From: Stenopsyche tienmushanensis
Lineage: Eukaryota; Arthropoda; Insecta; Trichoptera; Stenopsychidae
Length of the DNA stretch: 64,000 nucleotides
Assembly (NCBI GenBank): GCA_008973525.1
Contig: WACJ01000076.1
Span: 434,001 to 498,000 of the forward strand
Reading direction: 5' to 3'
The position numbers and the translations under genes are program-made. Of the stretch, positions 47,961-61,214 are shown in pieces; positions within the stretch are counted from its first letter, which is position 1, and each line of letters starts with the position of its first letter. The notes under the pieces were generated by a model. The model was not told the DNA's origin. It searched no databases and was given only the letters and a program-made list of their open reading frames with translations.

Positions 47961-50806
47961 AAAGCTTTTTCGATTACTACAAATGATTTCCAGATGAATT
48001 ATGTTGATAAAACATTGCTAATTTATATTTTTTTACATAATCATTATATAGTTATATTAAATATTATACAATTGGGTTCAGGTGACTTCTGTGTTGTTAC
48101 TTAATCTGAAAAATATGAACTCTTATATCTTGTACATTTTCAAAAAAATCATAAAAATGATTTTGACAAGAGATTTTTAAATATCTAAGATAATAATTTA
48201 GCATATTCTAAAACAAATTGTAGCATAATTAGTAATAATATTCGTCGAAGGGACAACATTGAGAAGAAGGGTAGTACCCATATGAAAAGTGATTAGAAGC
48301 AAATGAAGCATGCAAGTAGGAGGCGATGTTGGAAAGTTTGTTTGGAATGATGGTTATAAATTGCGGTTTTGTCTTTTCGGGGAGAGCTCTCCGTGCATTA
48401 TTTTGTCGGAGCGCTGTAGGTTTTATCTTATCGCCGCTGTAACGAATCAGTGCACACGCTTTTACGAATTATGACGTCCCTGTGGCTAAAAGTTGAAAGA
48501 GGAAAACCAATCGTTTGGCACACTACCTGTGTGTGCTAATATTGCCATGTATTCCTCTGCATTTTGCGCCTTATCTTAAACGCTTTTCATATTAAAGTCA
48601 TGCCGCCGTTATTTACGCTTCCCAAATCAATGGACCGCTTTTTGCTCTTTGTTTCACTTCGACGACAGATTATCACTCGTATGCTTGAAAGAGCAAACGT
48701 TCGCTTAACGACTTGCAAAATAAAAATATTTTGCGTTATCGACGATTTATTGATGTGCGCTACCATAAATTTACCCATTCTTCATATGCTCACACAAGTA
48801 CAAGTCCGTATAATAGCGCTTTATCAAAATTATATTTATACGAAACTTACTTATTGTAATTATGATCTATATTAACCCGTAGATTGGTAATCGCGCATAT
48901 ATGCGTTCGTAAGCGAGTGATACAAAAAGAGTATTCTCGCACATTGAATTTGGAGATCTAGTGAATCTGAGACAGAGGAGAAAATCAAAATGTGAAAAAT
49001 CTGGGGATTAATGTTAATGTAATCGTAACGCTCATTTAAAGTCCCTAATTTTTTTAATGATATTTTTCGCTGAATTTAGTCTAGTGTTGTTATAGTATAG
49101 AATTTGATCATTAATAAATGTCGATATACAGTTGAGTTAGTTGTTTCAAATCTCACAGCTAATTCATCAATGAAAAGACCTGAATTTGTCTTCATCATAT
49201 CTTATAGGCTGTCGCTATCCAGTGTTTTAGGCCTCCCACAACCTGATTTACCCAGCAACGAAAAATTACCCAATAAAAATCTGGCAATTTCTGGTAATAC
49301 AATTATCTTTGTATACTCCACAAATGATCAGAATAAACTGAACAATGATTGTTTCAAAGCGTATAGCAAAAGAAACAGTACAAAACTTACGCCTCTTATT
49401 TTTTTAAATTACTTTTATGAACAGAAGTGTTAAAATTTTTGACACTACCGACAGCGGACTTTAATCCAGGGATGAAATACAAAGTATCTTACAAACATAT
49501 AAATTTGGCATAACATGTGATGGCAATGTGACAGATGATTGCCGAAATCGATTTATGAGTAATTTTTATAGCTGCAAGCGACGATTGCAACCTCTTTTAA
49601 TCTGATTGTTTCATCGACGCGATCTCACAAAGTGGCCAATAAATAATCGTCGATGACAACAATCCAATCTTTGGGGTGTGAAAGATTGCCAATTTGCACA
49701 AAAATATTACCTTCCAATGTGCACTTAGCTCGCTTGAAGATTGCCATCATACAATCTTATGTCCTCCGTTCAACAGTTCCATAGGATTTTTTAAGATTTC
49801 CGAACGGAAGATTTACATCCATCGAAATCGTTTTACGACTGTTATTTACGAGAAATACTTCCCGAAAATAATCAATTCATCGAGTAACAAGTATAGCAAT
49901 CAAGGCATATTTGCATTCATGCTTTTGTCCACAGTTTTGATTTCGATATAAACAAAAAAAAATCGATCGAAACATACTAAATTCTACTATCTGACTAATT
50001 AAAGTCATCATAATTGATTTTGACATTTCAGACATTGTTTAATTTAACAAATAAATATAAAACGAATTGATTGTTCCACGTTCAATTACATCTGTCTCTT
50101 CTACGGCAATATATTGTGTTTTAGGATGTGAATAAATCTTCGTTGATATAATTTATATCGTTGTTAACATGTTACGGTCCGGGCGATTCCGCACTGATTT
50201 GATAATTTTCCCTTTATTTCATTATCTATAGGAATTTTTTCAGAGTTGAATTGATGCATCATATTTTTAAAATTATAGATAATCTTGTAGTACGATATTC
50301 GATAGATCTAGGGAAGCATGCTTAAAAATAGCATGATTGTAATAGTAAAACATTCCTTATCTGTTAAAAAAAGACGTTTTTTGATGTAAATATGGAGGAT
50401 TATTGATGGATAAAATGGCATTTGGGTTCCTTTAAATTCAATGAACTTCAGAAAAGAGTAAAGGCTCCGAAAATTTTAATAAATAAGAAAACGCTATAAT
50501 TTTATGGTGTTTATTAAGACACCCAAAGAAAATTACGTCTAATATTAACACATTTTCGTCGGGATATGCAATAGCAATTTTTTTCTCGATCAGTACTATA
50601 ATATGAGATAAAGTGGAATGTGTCATATTGATTTAAAGTATTTTAATACTCCCTATTCATAGGGGTAGTTACTTTCAAACGTATCATATTTAGTGCCATT
50701 ATTAGGACAAAATTTAAGCTTTTTAAGATGTTACTAGGGATCCCAATTATTCGAACAATTAATTTGAAATTGGTAAAATATTCGGATATTTTATACACAT
50801 ACACAA
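47961..50806. other. Intergenic, no recognised gene
   Basis: Balanced sequence at 48240-48620 and 49440-49950. The plus-strand frames at 48564-48875 (103 codons) and 49104-49433 (109 codons) show no domain, no splice signals and AT-driven composition. Confidence 0.35.
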
Positions 50807-50900
50807 TTCAAATATAACCCGGAATTTTGCTGTACAAATTTATTAGTAATATTTAAAAATACAAATGGAGTGACTTATTTTTCTACATAATTTTCTTCTT
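50807..50900 (+). repeat. Element W, left-end fragment
   Basis: TTCAAATATAACCCGGAATT and the following TTTATTAGTAAT and TTCTACATAATTTTC match the left end of element W at 42742-42800 with an insertion of about 25 bp. No right partner identified. Confidence 0.6.
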
Positions 50901-51364
50901 TTCTTTTTAAAAAGATCAGAATTTCATTTACATTTTAAAAATACAAATTTTAAAAATAAGAGTGCATTGAACGTTTTCACATTTAATTTACTATTGAAAA
51001 AAGCCTCTCAGATGTCATTGAAGTTGGGTTTATCGACAGTAGAGAATTGTAAAGAATATCTAATTTATGAATAGTTTTTCAATAAATTTTATATTATCCT
51101 TATGAACAACTGGTGCGCTGATTTCAATTATACCAGTAATTGTGTTGACGGTCCATAAACAGTTAGCGCTGCATTTTTTTCTTTTTTTCATTCGCGCTGT
51201 CATTTGTAGACCATAAATTATGTAAATTAATCATGATTTTTGCAAACTTTCACTTTTTAGAAGAAGTTGTTATCATTAAAAAATAATGTATTGAGGTAAT
51301 ATAATTGTTTTTCCGTAGTTACACACATAAATATGAAATTTAAAAAAGTCATAATTTCGTCTGC

Positions 51365-51400
51365 TACAAATAGATGTTCATGTGCGAACATCTATTTGTA
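51365..51400. repeat. Perfect 15-bp stem hairpin
   Basis: TACAAATAGATGTTC, a 6-nt loop ATGTGC, then the exact complement. A second inverted pair, CGTATAACATG and CATGTTATACG, lies about 55 bp apart at 51470-51525. The stem is too short for a typical microRNA precursor; it may be part of a palindromic transposon end. Confidence 0.5.
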
Positions 51401-53439
51401 ACGAAGTTTGTTAATATGAAAAACTCTTGATCATCGTTTTTTTTGATAAATATCATAGTTATGGAGTTTCGTATAACATGAACCTGCCTAACCATATATT
51501 TTTGGGAATCTAACGTCCATGTTATACGGGGAGTTTTCCATTTCAAAAAGAAAATAAACCCATAGGCCGTACATAAATTTCATGATTGGAGTTCTTTGTT
51601 AGTTACGTTATGAATTAAAGCTCTTCAGCAAAGGACACGCTAATATATTTTTGTCGAAAGGGCGAGTATAAAAGTGAGCAGTAAATATATGTCGGGATGA
51701 CAGATTCCGGAATTTAAAAATGGTCATAATCCATCGCGAAAACAGACCGGGGCTGAAAACATCAAAAGGCTTTTGTCATCGGAGGCAAACATCACTAAAT
51801 CAAATCAAGTCCAGAACGTTTTCCGCGTATGAATGTCCGCACGGGAAGTCGTCCGGGATAAATGCGCCCTGACTGACGTATTTCCGCCTGACGCGATCAC
51901 AAAATTATCCTCACATTTTGAATTCCCTCAATTTATAGCACCGTTACGTCGATTTATGATCTGACAAAAATATGCATACAGATCTACTTTTCACTCCAAA
52001 TCTACAACTATCGAACAATTGTCCAAACCAGATTTTTCATCGCCGAATATTTTGTTGCGCCTATTCAAATTCAAACAATCTACAAATAGCGATTCAGCAA
52101 AACAGTGATCATTTGCAATATTTCAAACGACAATATACATATTTCAACATTTTACATTATAGAATTAATAGGATTTGCATTTAAATCATATAATGCGTAT
52201 TTTTATTCGGACATGCATATCAAGTCTTTCGTATAGCCCCAAGATAAATATTTCGTCTCGAAAGATGTTCGTAAAGGGGAATTTGTAACATTTAAAATCG
52301 TATTATACTCGAGACAAAGTATTATTTCACGTTATTGAATGTGAAAATACGAGGTTCCTGCAGATATGATAATAATTTGGAGCTGGTGAAAATGATAAAT
52401 GATTCAAGGCACGCAAGACACATTTTATGCTAATTCGTCGCCTAAATCTCATACATATTACCGGGGAGAGTCTTTCGGGAAGCTCATGGTTGGGCGACTA
52501 CGCCACTGGAAACAGAATGGCGGAGGAAGAAAACCTAAGGAAGTAAACCTGGAAATAATATGTCTCGCCGAATTATTGTATCATATTTTTATCATTAATA
52601 ACACGTTCAATTATCAAATCAAATCTAATATAATGCAATATTAAAACTTCTATAATGCCATTTCAAACATTTTTTGCAGAATATTTTATCATATAATGTT
52701 ATAATTTTTTTGACTCGTTTCTTATTTAAACAATTTTGGGCTGATATAACATTCGTCAGGAGCGATCTTGATAAGAATTAAAAATAAATTCACTCCGATA
52801 AGAAACAAAGCTCGGCTCACAATCTTGAATTTTGGTCGCAGCATAAGGCGCATTAATAAATATGAAACTTAAGCAAATTCAAATGACGAGCGAGAAGGAC
52901 GTATTCCCAGTTGGGAAATTATTCGGGTCGAAAAGGGAACGAGTATATTATTATTTTCACGTTAATACCGGGTAAGAACCCGGCATATATCCATATTAAT
53001 GTACACCATATTTCACAGAATTTAATTCATATGCTAAATAGGAACAATGCGATTTGTCAAAAAGCACACAGCCATGTTATTCACGAAGCTTTATCTTTAA
53101 ATAATGTCTATGATATCGAAAATAAGTTATGATAATATTGCATAACTTTATAATAAGGCAATAGATCACGAGATATCACTTTTATAGCAATCTAAAATCA
53201 GCCATCTTATAATAAAGTATTTTAATTATATTACATAACTATTTTAATAAATATTTTGACTTTTTAACATTTTAAATTAAAATAACTAAAAATGTTCACA
53301 TTATCAGTGACGCATAATGAATAGAAGATTTTATTATATAATTTTTGGAGCTTTTATACACCACAGAAGCATGTATATCAACAACAAAAAAACAATACAA
53401 ATCAAAAGATATTATATTTGGACTTGAAAAATATAATTA
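51401..53439. other. Intergenic, no recognised gene
   Basis: Balanced sequence at 51640-51960 and 52380-52560 without a convincing frame. The remainder is AT-rich. Confidence 0.35.
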
Positions 53440-53645
53440 GATATGTAAGCTTTTATCAACACGGTTGACATGATATTTCAAGTTCTAATCAATTGACTTA
53501 TTTAAAAATCGGTACGAACATTTTCTATATAATCTTCTATCGTTTCTACCGGATTTATGTTAAAAACGTATTTTTACTTATTTAAAATAAAATAAAACTG
53601 AAAAAATAAGATCAAAAAATGATTATCATTTTTTTAAAATATTAT
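53440..53645 (+). repeat. GTGCG-family fragment K
   Basis: Interior piece of the family: CACGGTTGACATGATATTTC, ATCTTCTATCGTTTCTACCG and AAAACTGAAAAAATAAGATC. Both ends are missing. Confidence 0.7.
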
Positions 53646-53849
53646 TTTTCTGAGATAGAAACTACAGCAACACTTTTATTATTTAAGGCTATTTTTTTCA
53701 AATTCCAGATAACTATAAGGGTTGGAATTCTGTTGACCAGGACATACCCTTTTTTTAATCACTTTATAACTAAATTTTTAACCTTTCACAATAAATATCA
53801 CAAATATATGCAAAAAAAAAAAATTATAGCGATGAGTTTATTGAATATA

Positions 53850-54301
53850 TTGGCCATTTTGTTCAGTCACAGTAAATTCTTCTCCGATGGAGAGGTCGTC
53901 GCACGCTCCCGCTATTGCCCGTCTATGCGAGTACCACGCGGTTACCCGTTTTTTTGACTTTGCAGAACAATACTGCCGCGAATATCCGTTGGAAGCTCGT
54001 GGAAGTTGACGGTAGTGATGTGATGAGTCGATAACGTGTCATGAAATTAATTAGATTGTTCAGAGAAGCACGACGAAGCAAAGAGTGTGAGAGCATCAGT
54101 AATTTCTGACGAACTTGTGCAAAAATTGAAGAACAAGTGCGAAATGACCATCGTGTGACGCTTGCCAACCTTCACGAATAATTTCCTGACATTTCTTGAT
54201 GACTTCTCGGTGATATTGTGTCGAAAAAACTTGGTTACAAGAAGTTGTGTGTGATATGCCCAGAATGCTAACGCAAATGTCAAAATCGCATGACCGTCGT
54301 A
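53850..54301 (+). pseudogene. Mariner element, copy M3, 3' truncated
   Basis: Left terminal-repeat remnant GGCCATTTTGTTCAGTCAC, then a GATGGAGAGGTCGTCGCACG stretch and FFDFAEQY-like start. A frame-shifted helix-turn-helix region follows (VRNDHRVTLANLHE, then VSKKLGYKKLCVICPECLR-like). It stops near a TGACCGTCG boundary where dispersed repeat Q begins, so either Q or a deletion removed the catalytic part. The three minus-strand ORFs here are shadows. Confidence 0.7.
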
Positions 54302-54635
54302 CGGAATAAAACTCGCAAAATTCCTGATTTCCCGACAAATAATTTATTTCCGTCGCTGCAGATGAATACTTATATACTCTAATACTTTAACGTGATTCAT
54401 AATTATATTACGGAGGAGTACAAAAGTTCTGAGCCCCGTATCTATTATATTTCATATCGATACTCCCATTATTAGAGTCGGAGTGTAGTAAATACATCAC
54501 CGGTAGGAAAAAATTAATATAACAATTTAAAAAACATATATACACTGTGTATATGTTTACATAGATTAGACAGTTACTGCACCTAGACGTCGACTAAGCT
54601 TGCCAATTAGTAGTTACGCCACTATTTCCAAGCGT
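54302..54635 (+). repeat. Dispersed repeat Q, copy 4
   Basis: The longest copy: from AAACTCGCAAAATTCCTGAT through CTGCAGATGAATACTTATAT and TTTCATATCGATACTCCCAT to GCCAATTAGTAGTTACGCCA. Joined without gap to mariner copy M3. Confidence 0.8.
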
Positions 54636-56109
54636 CTAGATTTCGGCGGAAATGTCTCGATTTAGTAGCCTTCATCGTGTTGGTGAGGTGTTCGATTTCT
54701 GTTAGATAAAAATTTCAATCCCGAATTTTTGGGGATTACGTTTACTAATCCCAGGGTTCATGAGCACCTAAAACTGTCCGGGATTGGATTCCCTAGCCCT
54801 GACTACCCTAATTTTAATTAAATACATTTTTTTGATCCTATATGAGTGTTATAACCTTACTTTCTGGATTACCTCCGTCGTTTCTATCTTTTTTACCGTC
54901 TTCTATACTTTAAGTTAGTCCAGATGTCATTTCCATGAATTGGATGTTTAATTAAAAATGAAAATATATAAACTAATTATTAAGCCGAGATTTAATGTTT
55001 ATTTGTGTTTTTGGGGTAAAATATTTGAATATCTTTCATATTCGCACTATAAAACTCGTCTTTTTAATAAACTTAGCAAGTTCTACTATTGCATCCACTC
55101 TGTTTTCAGCTGGCTCGATTAGACGTACATGTTGAACTAAGTTTGCCCATAAATTCTTCCAGCATGCATTCAATGTTGACGATCTTATTCCTTTCATGGA
55201 CCAAGTTATGAGGTTAATTCACTCCAAAATCGTAAAGCGTTTTCATGGCACTATAACTTCGATAGATCAATCGTCGACCTTACAAAAAGTAAGTAATGAG
55301 GCTTTATTGTATGTCAAAATTATGTATTATTTGTATTGCGTACGTAAAATAAATATTCAAATGATTCAATTTGTAATTAATTATTGTGATATTTGAGAAA
55401 TCTAAGCGAATTATTTGAACATAAACAGAACAATGGTATCGTATGGTATACTAGATACATGTAATCTATTATGGGAGAGAGACAAAATTTTGAGGCTTAT
55501 TAGGAAGAAGGTTGTCTAAAGAGGGCCAATCGGCGGTTTACGCGTGAGCATCCACCCCGTACTATTTCACATGTGGACAATAAAATTTCCAGCTTTTCCG
55601 CCCCTAACAAAGGGCTGCCGGGGTGAAAATGTATGACGAGGCAACAAACCCAAAGCAGGGGTTGGTATTTGGGCCAGCGGCATACAGGTAAACAATTGCT
55701 CTCACATTCGTAAATTTCCTCTTCTATTATCCCTAATTGAAATATTGTTTCACCGTAACAATTCACTGTGATAAAGCACCGAACAGTTATTGTTTAAGGG
55801 TAGATACTTCTATTCCGCTCGTTGGCCGAAACCTTTTTTATTAATAAAAGAGCCTTCCTATATTTATCGGGTGCGCTCGCTTATGTGCTGCTCTACCTTT
55901 ATTACAATTCCATTTTATAATTTATGGCCTTCCTTTTGTTCATCTTACAGGTAAGACCTGTTTGTGGATGATTCATTTCATGCCTCATTATTCCATCAAT
56001 TATATTTTTATATGAGCTTTGTGGTACTTGATAAGCTCTTATATATCAAAACATCCTAACTACAAAATCTTCCAATAGAAGCGATCAAAATTTATTATAT
56101 TTATGCGAT
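54636..56109. other. Intergenic with GC-balanced island
   Basis: The island 55500-55760 has an 88-codon minus-strand frame (CCLVIHFHPGSPLLGAEKLE) without a recognised domain. The surrounding DNA is AT-rich. Confidence 0.3.
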
Positions 56110-56272
56110 CATCGAAAATTAGACCTCCTGAATGCGTGCTGCCGAGCAAATCCGCGGCGGACATTTGAACGATGTAATATTCCATACTTAATACCATAAA
56201 ATATGTAGATGTCTTATATAAAAGCTATTTTATATGCATTTAAAATTTGAGCGTCCTTATTGAAAAACCCTG
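56110..56272 (+). mobile_element. Element T, 3'-terminal fragment
   Basis: CCTCCTGAATGCGTGCTGCC, TTAATACCATAAAATATG and the terminal repeat TTTGAGCGTCCTTATTGAAA ending CTG at TA (56273-56274). Parallels the fragment at 40945-41126. Confidence 0.75.
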
Positions 56273-58084
56273 TAAATAAATAGCATCACAAGACTGTAAA
56301 TAATGCAGTTCATATTTATATTACATGAGCGTTGTACAATTCATTTGGGATATTAAATTTGCTTGAATATCCTGGAACATAAACTTAAATTAACTACTTT
56401 TTAAACCCAAATTAAATTTATATAAAGTCAAATTTATTTAATATTCGACTATGTACGTAATTGTCTTTTGCGTTGTTTTTGCCAAAGCAACTTTTTGTTT
56501 TCTTTTCTGTTCGACATGTAAATTGAATTGGACAATAATTTTGAAATGGGTTTCCGAACGTGGTCATTTTTATTAAACATAGTAACGAAGGGTTTTATGG
56601 TTTCCTGTGTAGTTTCGGGATGTAAAGCTTTGTAAAAACGCAAATTTTTTTGAGACATTACGAGCGTGTTTTTGGAAATTTATTGAGCAATCTCTCTTAC
56701 AAATCGGACTTTGGAAAACTATAAACGAATACATTTGTGCGATTCAAATGAGAATAGCGCATTATTTTATGGGCATTTTAGTTTAGAGCCCGCAGACATT
56801 TCGTATTGGTGCGGCACAACCTAAAAATGGGTATTTTAAAAAATGAGATTCGCGAAAATGAATTTCAGAGCCTTAATGTGGTCGCACAGAAGGAAGCGGT
56901 TTTTCATTTGTGGAAGGTCAGCGAGATGAGCGGCCGTAAAAATTCAATATGTTACCGCGCATGTATAATGGGGTGGTCGGTTAGGTGTGTTTGTGGAAAA
57001 GGAGCATAATTAGGTCCTGCTCCATGATAATAATAACGATAATAATTATGAGAATAAATTAAGGTTGGCAGCGTAAAGCAGACTCCGGCGGGCTTCCCCA
57101 TAAAGCGCGCTTACAGCACCGTAACAATGCAGCCCGGAAAACACATGTTACATTTAGTTTAATAATTATGGCCTGCGGCAAAGCCTTCACAGTGTGCTCA
57201 AAACCGACCCGCTTCAATTTTTTTGTGTCCCGAAAATTTATTTTTGTGGAAAAACCGATTTCAATTTACAAAATGGAGCATCAGTCGCTCGAAAATCTAC
57301 TGAATATTACACACACGATTTTCCTTAAATTAAGCAGTAGACGCTTATCGAGATCAATTAATGTATTAAAAAATGATTATAATACTTACTATATTGTATG
57401 ATATTTTTTTAAATTTTAATCATCACAATCACTCACTTAATATACTACTATAATTTAAATTTAGTGCCACTAAGTCATAGATATATGATTATATATTTTT
57501 ACTATCAAACAAACCCTTAGTTTTAGTTTACTATTTTGATATGGTTTTTCATATATGTTTTAAAAATATAGTCGCAAATTAAAAATTAAAAAAATAAATA
57601 AAATATTGATAGTGTATTGACCGATAAAACTAATATAAGTGTCATCCAGAAAATAAGTTTACAGCGTTCATAGAAGACTGAAAAATGTTCGTATTTAATT
57701 GAAATTCACAAATTTAAGTGGTACCGGTAAAGATAATCGTTTTTAAAATGAAACATTTGAATGCTTTTTTAAATTTATTTTTAATATATTATTACAAAAT
57801 GTAATTTCAATCGTTCAATAAATAAAATGTCAGATCTTTTTATAAATATGAGATGTTCATGACACAATTCGCCAAAGACTATTGTTAGAAATTCCTTCTA
57901 GAAATACTCCATCCCAAATATTTCTTTTCACATTCCAGAAAATAATCAAATGATCTATTTTTTAGTATTAAGCAACAGTATTCCTTCTAGAATATTTGCT
58001 TAGTTTCGCAGTTTAAAAAAAATACTAAAATCGTCATAGAATATGTCAGTGTCACAGAATATGTAGTACTTTTGTATTTTAGTG
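56273..58084. other. Intergenic, no recognised gene
   Basis: Balanced sequence at 56740-57310; the plus-strand frames at 56806-57009 and 57168-57401 have no domain or splice context. The rest is AT-rich. Confidence 0.35.
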
Positions 58085-58668
58085 TCATAGATCTCCACTT
58101 CTAGCTCTTTTTTGATTGCCTTTTGGATTCTGGGGAATAGTGACACATCCACATTTCATCCCTTAACACAATATAATCCAAAAAAGCTTCTTTCTTCTAT
58201 GCAAAACGATCCAAATATTCAAGCGTGGCGGTCATACGAGTTTAACTGTGCTTTGGTGTGAGCATTCTGGGCACCCATCTTGCACACAATTTCTTAAAAC
58301 CAAATTTTTCTGACACAATATCACCGAGAAGACATCAAGAAATATCAGGAAATTATTCGTAAAGGTCGGCAAGCGTCACACGACAGTAATTTCGCACTTA
58401 TTCTTCAATTTTTGCACAAGTTCGTCAGAAATTACTGATGGTCTGGTGGTAAAGGTGATTTCTCTGAACAACCCAATCTATTTCGTGACACTCATCACAT
58501 CACTAACGTAAACTTTCACGAGCTTCCGAAGGATATTTACAGCGATTTTGTTCTGCAAAGTCAAAAAACAGAAAACCGCGTCAATCGCACGTAGCGTGCG
58601 ACGATCTCTCCATCGGAAGAATTTACTGTGACTGAACAAAATGACCGACAAACATGCGAAACCAATTT
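58085..58668 (-). pseudogene. Mariner element, copy M4, 5' two-thirds
   Basis: The best copy of this mariner. On the minus strand it starts at a terminal repeat, GGTTTCGCATGTTTGTCGGT, followed by TTTTTTGACTTTGCAGAAC and the helix-turn-helix region (ELVQKLKNKCEI, ISQKNLVLRNCVQDGCPECS in shifted frames). It continues to LEYLDRFA, then LRDEMWMCHYSPESKRQSKK, equivalent to mariner VTGDETWV.HYTPESKRQS with the first catalytic Asp retained. It breaks off before the second Asp motif. Frameshifts and stops throughout. Confidence 0.8.
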
Positions 58669-61214
58669 AATTGACCACTAAGATCCCTTTTATATACCAG
58701 GTGTGTCAAATTCGAAATAATTTTTTTCGCTCGATCTCAGAAACCCTTTTAACTTTATTTTCTAGATGACTCTTGTATTTAAATCTATTATACAACATAT
58801 TTGGATATATTATCAATTTAAGGTATTGCTGACGTTTTTTGGCTTGGAATAAATAATAAAATTCATATAAAATGTTGAAGATGTCCATCTCAACAGCTGA
58901 ATATTAACTGAATCATCTTTATGCCCGTCTCAAAATGGCACATATATTGGAGTTATGTACGTTTTCTTGAAATACGTCTTCGTTGGTACGTTGAAATATA
59001 TTATATTTTGCATACGTTGCACATTTGAAGAAGCGCAGAAGCTTAAAATCCGATGGTAGTGTGATAAATGTAGGGGTATAGTTAGGTCGTGGCACATGCA
59101 TGGAAACGACAATGGTGGTCTTCTCCTTCCGGTTTTTGTCAGTTTGTTGGTAGTCCGTAACGAGGAGCCTATAACAGGAGTAGGCAACTCACCACCATTA
59201 CGGGAATCGGGAAATGAAACGAATCCGGCCCTCCCTTTACCCATTCTATTTAACTTCGTCTCAACTTGCAACGCGCCGCTTATATCATCACTTCTGAACG
59301 TTATGAAAATATCGACGGGACATGCGAGCAAATTTATATTTTACAAATTGTACGGCAGCAATTTGTTGTTGAGCTAATGATGTGAGTGTGTTTTAAATAT
59401 GATTTTGGATCCCCTTTTTCCATGGCGTCGCTAATCGATTCCGGGTCACGTGCCGTAGCATGACGAATTTTCTGGAAGGAAGCATGCGTTATTCCCATTA
59501 TGTCCCGACATCCATATTTTCATAATCATTTTTATTGAATGCATTTTCATTGTATCCAAAAGATAAAGTGCCTTCACAACCAATAAATTATTTTATCAAA
59601 TTTATTTTTTCTCGTAGGCATACTTATGTTACATCTTTATGGATGGTAAAAATTATCATTCCAACTTCGCAATAATATTGAATGCGTAAATTAATTTAGC
59701 CATTGATAAATATTCATTTCAAATGCGTAAATAATATTTAATCATACTTTAAAATTCATTCAATGTAATTGGATGCATTTGTTACATTTAGAATTACCAA
59801 GTTATAACTAGAATTTCTGCTGTACATATTTGGATTTTAGATAAAATTGGTTTTAACTCAAATTCATTTTAGACTAGCAGTAAATTCTAAATAGAATAAT
59901 AGAATAAAAAAATATATATTTTAAATATATGCAATACAGACAAACAGGCATCCTAGGGTCTCAATTTTGTGAGAATTTTTCTTCTACAACAAAAATGAGT
60001 ACACGGTCGCTTTGATACGATCGAATACTTGATTGACTTTTATTAATGTGGAATAAATGTTTGATTCCGTATCCCAAATGGAAGCAAATAATTGGATTAC
60101 ATGGGAAACGACGGAGGTTGACACCCTCGCCTTGTAGGATTCGTCGCGGCGGATTCGCTTCACTACGAGTCGCACGCGCTCTGCAATGTCACTTGACATA
60201 TCTATTTAGCGGCGACTCCCATAAACTCCTCTTTATCGCTTAGAAAATATGAAAACTGATATTGGGGTTGTTTATAGGTCACCCCAGCTGCACGCCGTGC
60301 CAAAATTCGCGTGGCGAATCTCTTCTGCGTGCATGTGGGAATCGACTCCCCCGGATAGTGTCGCATTTAGCTCACATATAGACATATCAATCATTTCATT
60401 ATTCCCGGCTATTTTCCAAGGAGATGCTCAAACTTTCACATCGACTCATCAAAATTCAGATTGTTATATTTCTATTAAGATGTTAAATTATTTCTAAACA
60501 ATCCGGAATAGATATTCTAGAGAGCCGCAAATAGTTTTATTGTCTTATTATTAAACATAAGTTCATATTGTGCATAAATTCATCTCCGCAATTTTTGATG
60601 CATTAAATTTGTAATAATATATATCTTTAAAATATGCATATAAATGCTTATATTCAGCTTCAGCAATTTTAATTTTCATCGTTCATTTTTCAATCTTATT
60701 TTGTTCCGTCGGCACAATTATTGTGAATCAGCCGTGCTTCATTTTAAATACGTTTGAACAGATTTGCTATAGAATTATGATGATGTCTGAAAAAAAGCAG
60801 TCGGAACAAGCGAATGAAAGACAAGGGGGTATTGATCAATTTTCATTTATTGAATCAGATTCTTATATTCACAAAAACATTCAGACATAAAACATATGCG
60901 TTCGCATGCTAGAATGGATAGGATCGTTGATGATTTTGTGAGAGGAGAAATATGACATAAAAATATAAATTTTAACGATAATATTGCACAGCTCGTCGTT
61001 TCCACAATATAATTTACAAATCGAACGCTAACTATTCACAATTCGACGGCGAATCGATCGCTTACAAAAATTAATATGAGTTATCTAATAAAACTTCAAA
61101 TACTATACAGTCATATGATAAAATTTTAACATCGATAAATTTGAATACGACTCAAATCAACATTGGAAATAAATATTTAACAGTATTTACAAAATTAACG
61201 CTCTAAGATCGGAT
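58669..61214. other. Downstream flank of the zinc-finger gene, GC-balanced islands
   Basis: The islands at 59050-59340 and 60040-60430 stand out from AT-rich DNA. Frames up to 133 codons (58930-59331, minus) overlap others on the opposite strand and have no domain. Their proximity to the zinc-finger gene makes enhancers a reasonable guess. The 3' UTR of the gene occupies roughly the last 380 bp. Confidence 0.35.
60846..60851 (-). terminator. Possible poly(A) signal of the zinc-finger gene
   Basis: AATAAA on the minus strand, about 365 bp past the stop codon; I found no earlier canonical AATAAA on this strand. A 3' UTR of around 380 nt would follow. No transcript evidence is available. Confidence 0.35.

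Noticed and set aside
49104..49433. 109-codon plus-strand ORF
   Set aside because: No domain, signal peptide or coding-type composition; neighbouring sequence shows the same AT-rich character.
58930..59331. 133-codon minus-strand ORF near the zinc-finger gene
   Set aside because: A competing 93-codon ORF overlaps it on the other strand and no motif is recognisable; better viewed as a GC-balanced non-coding island.
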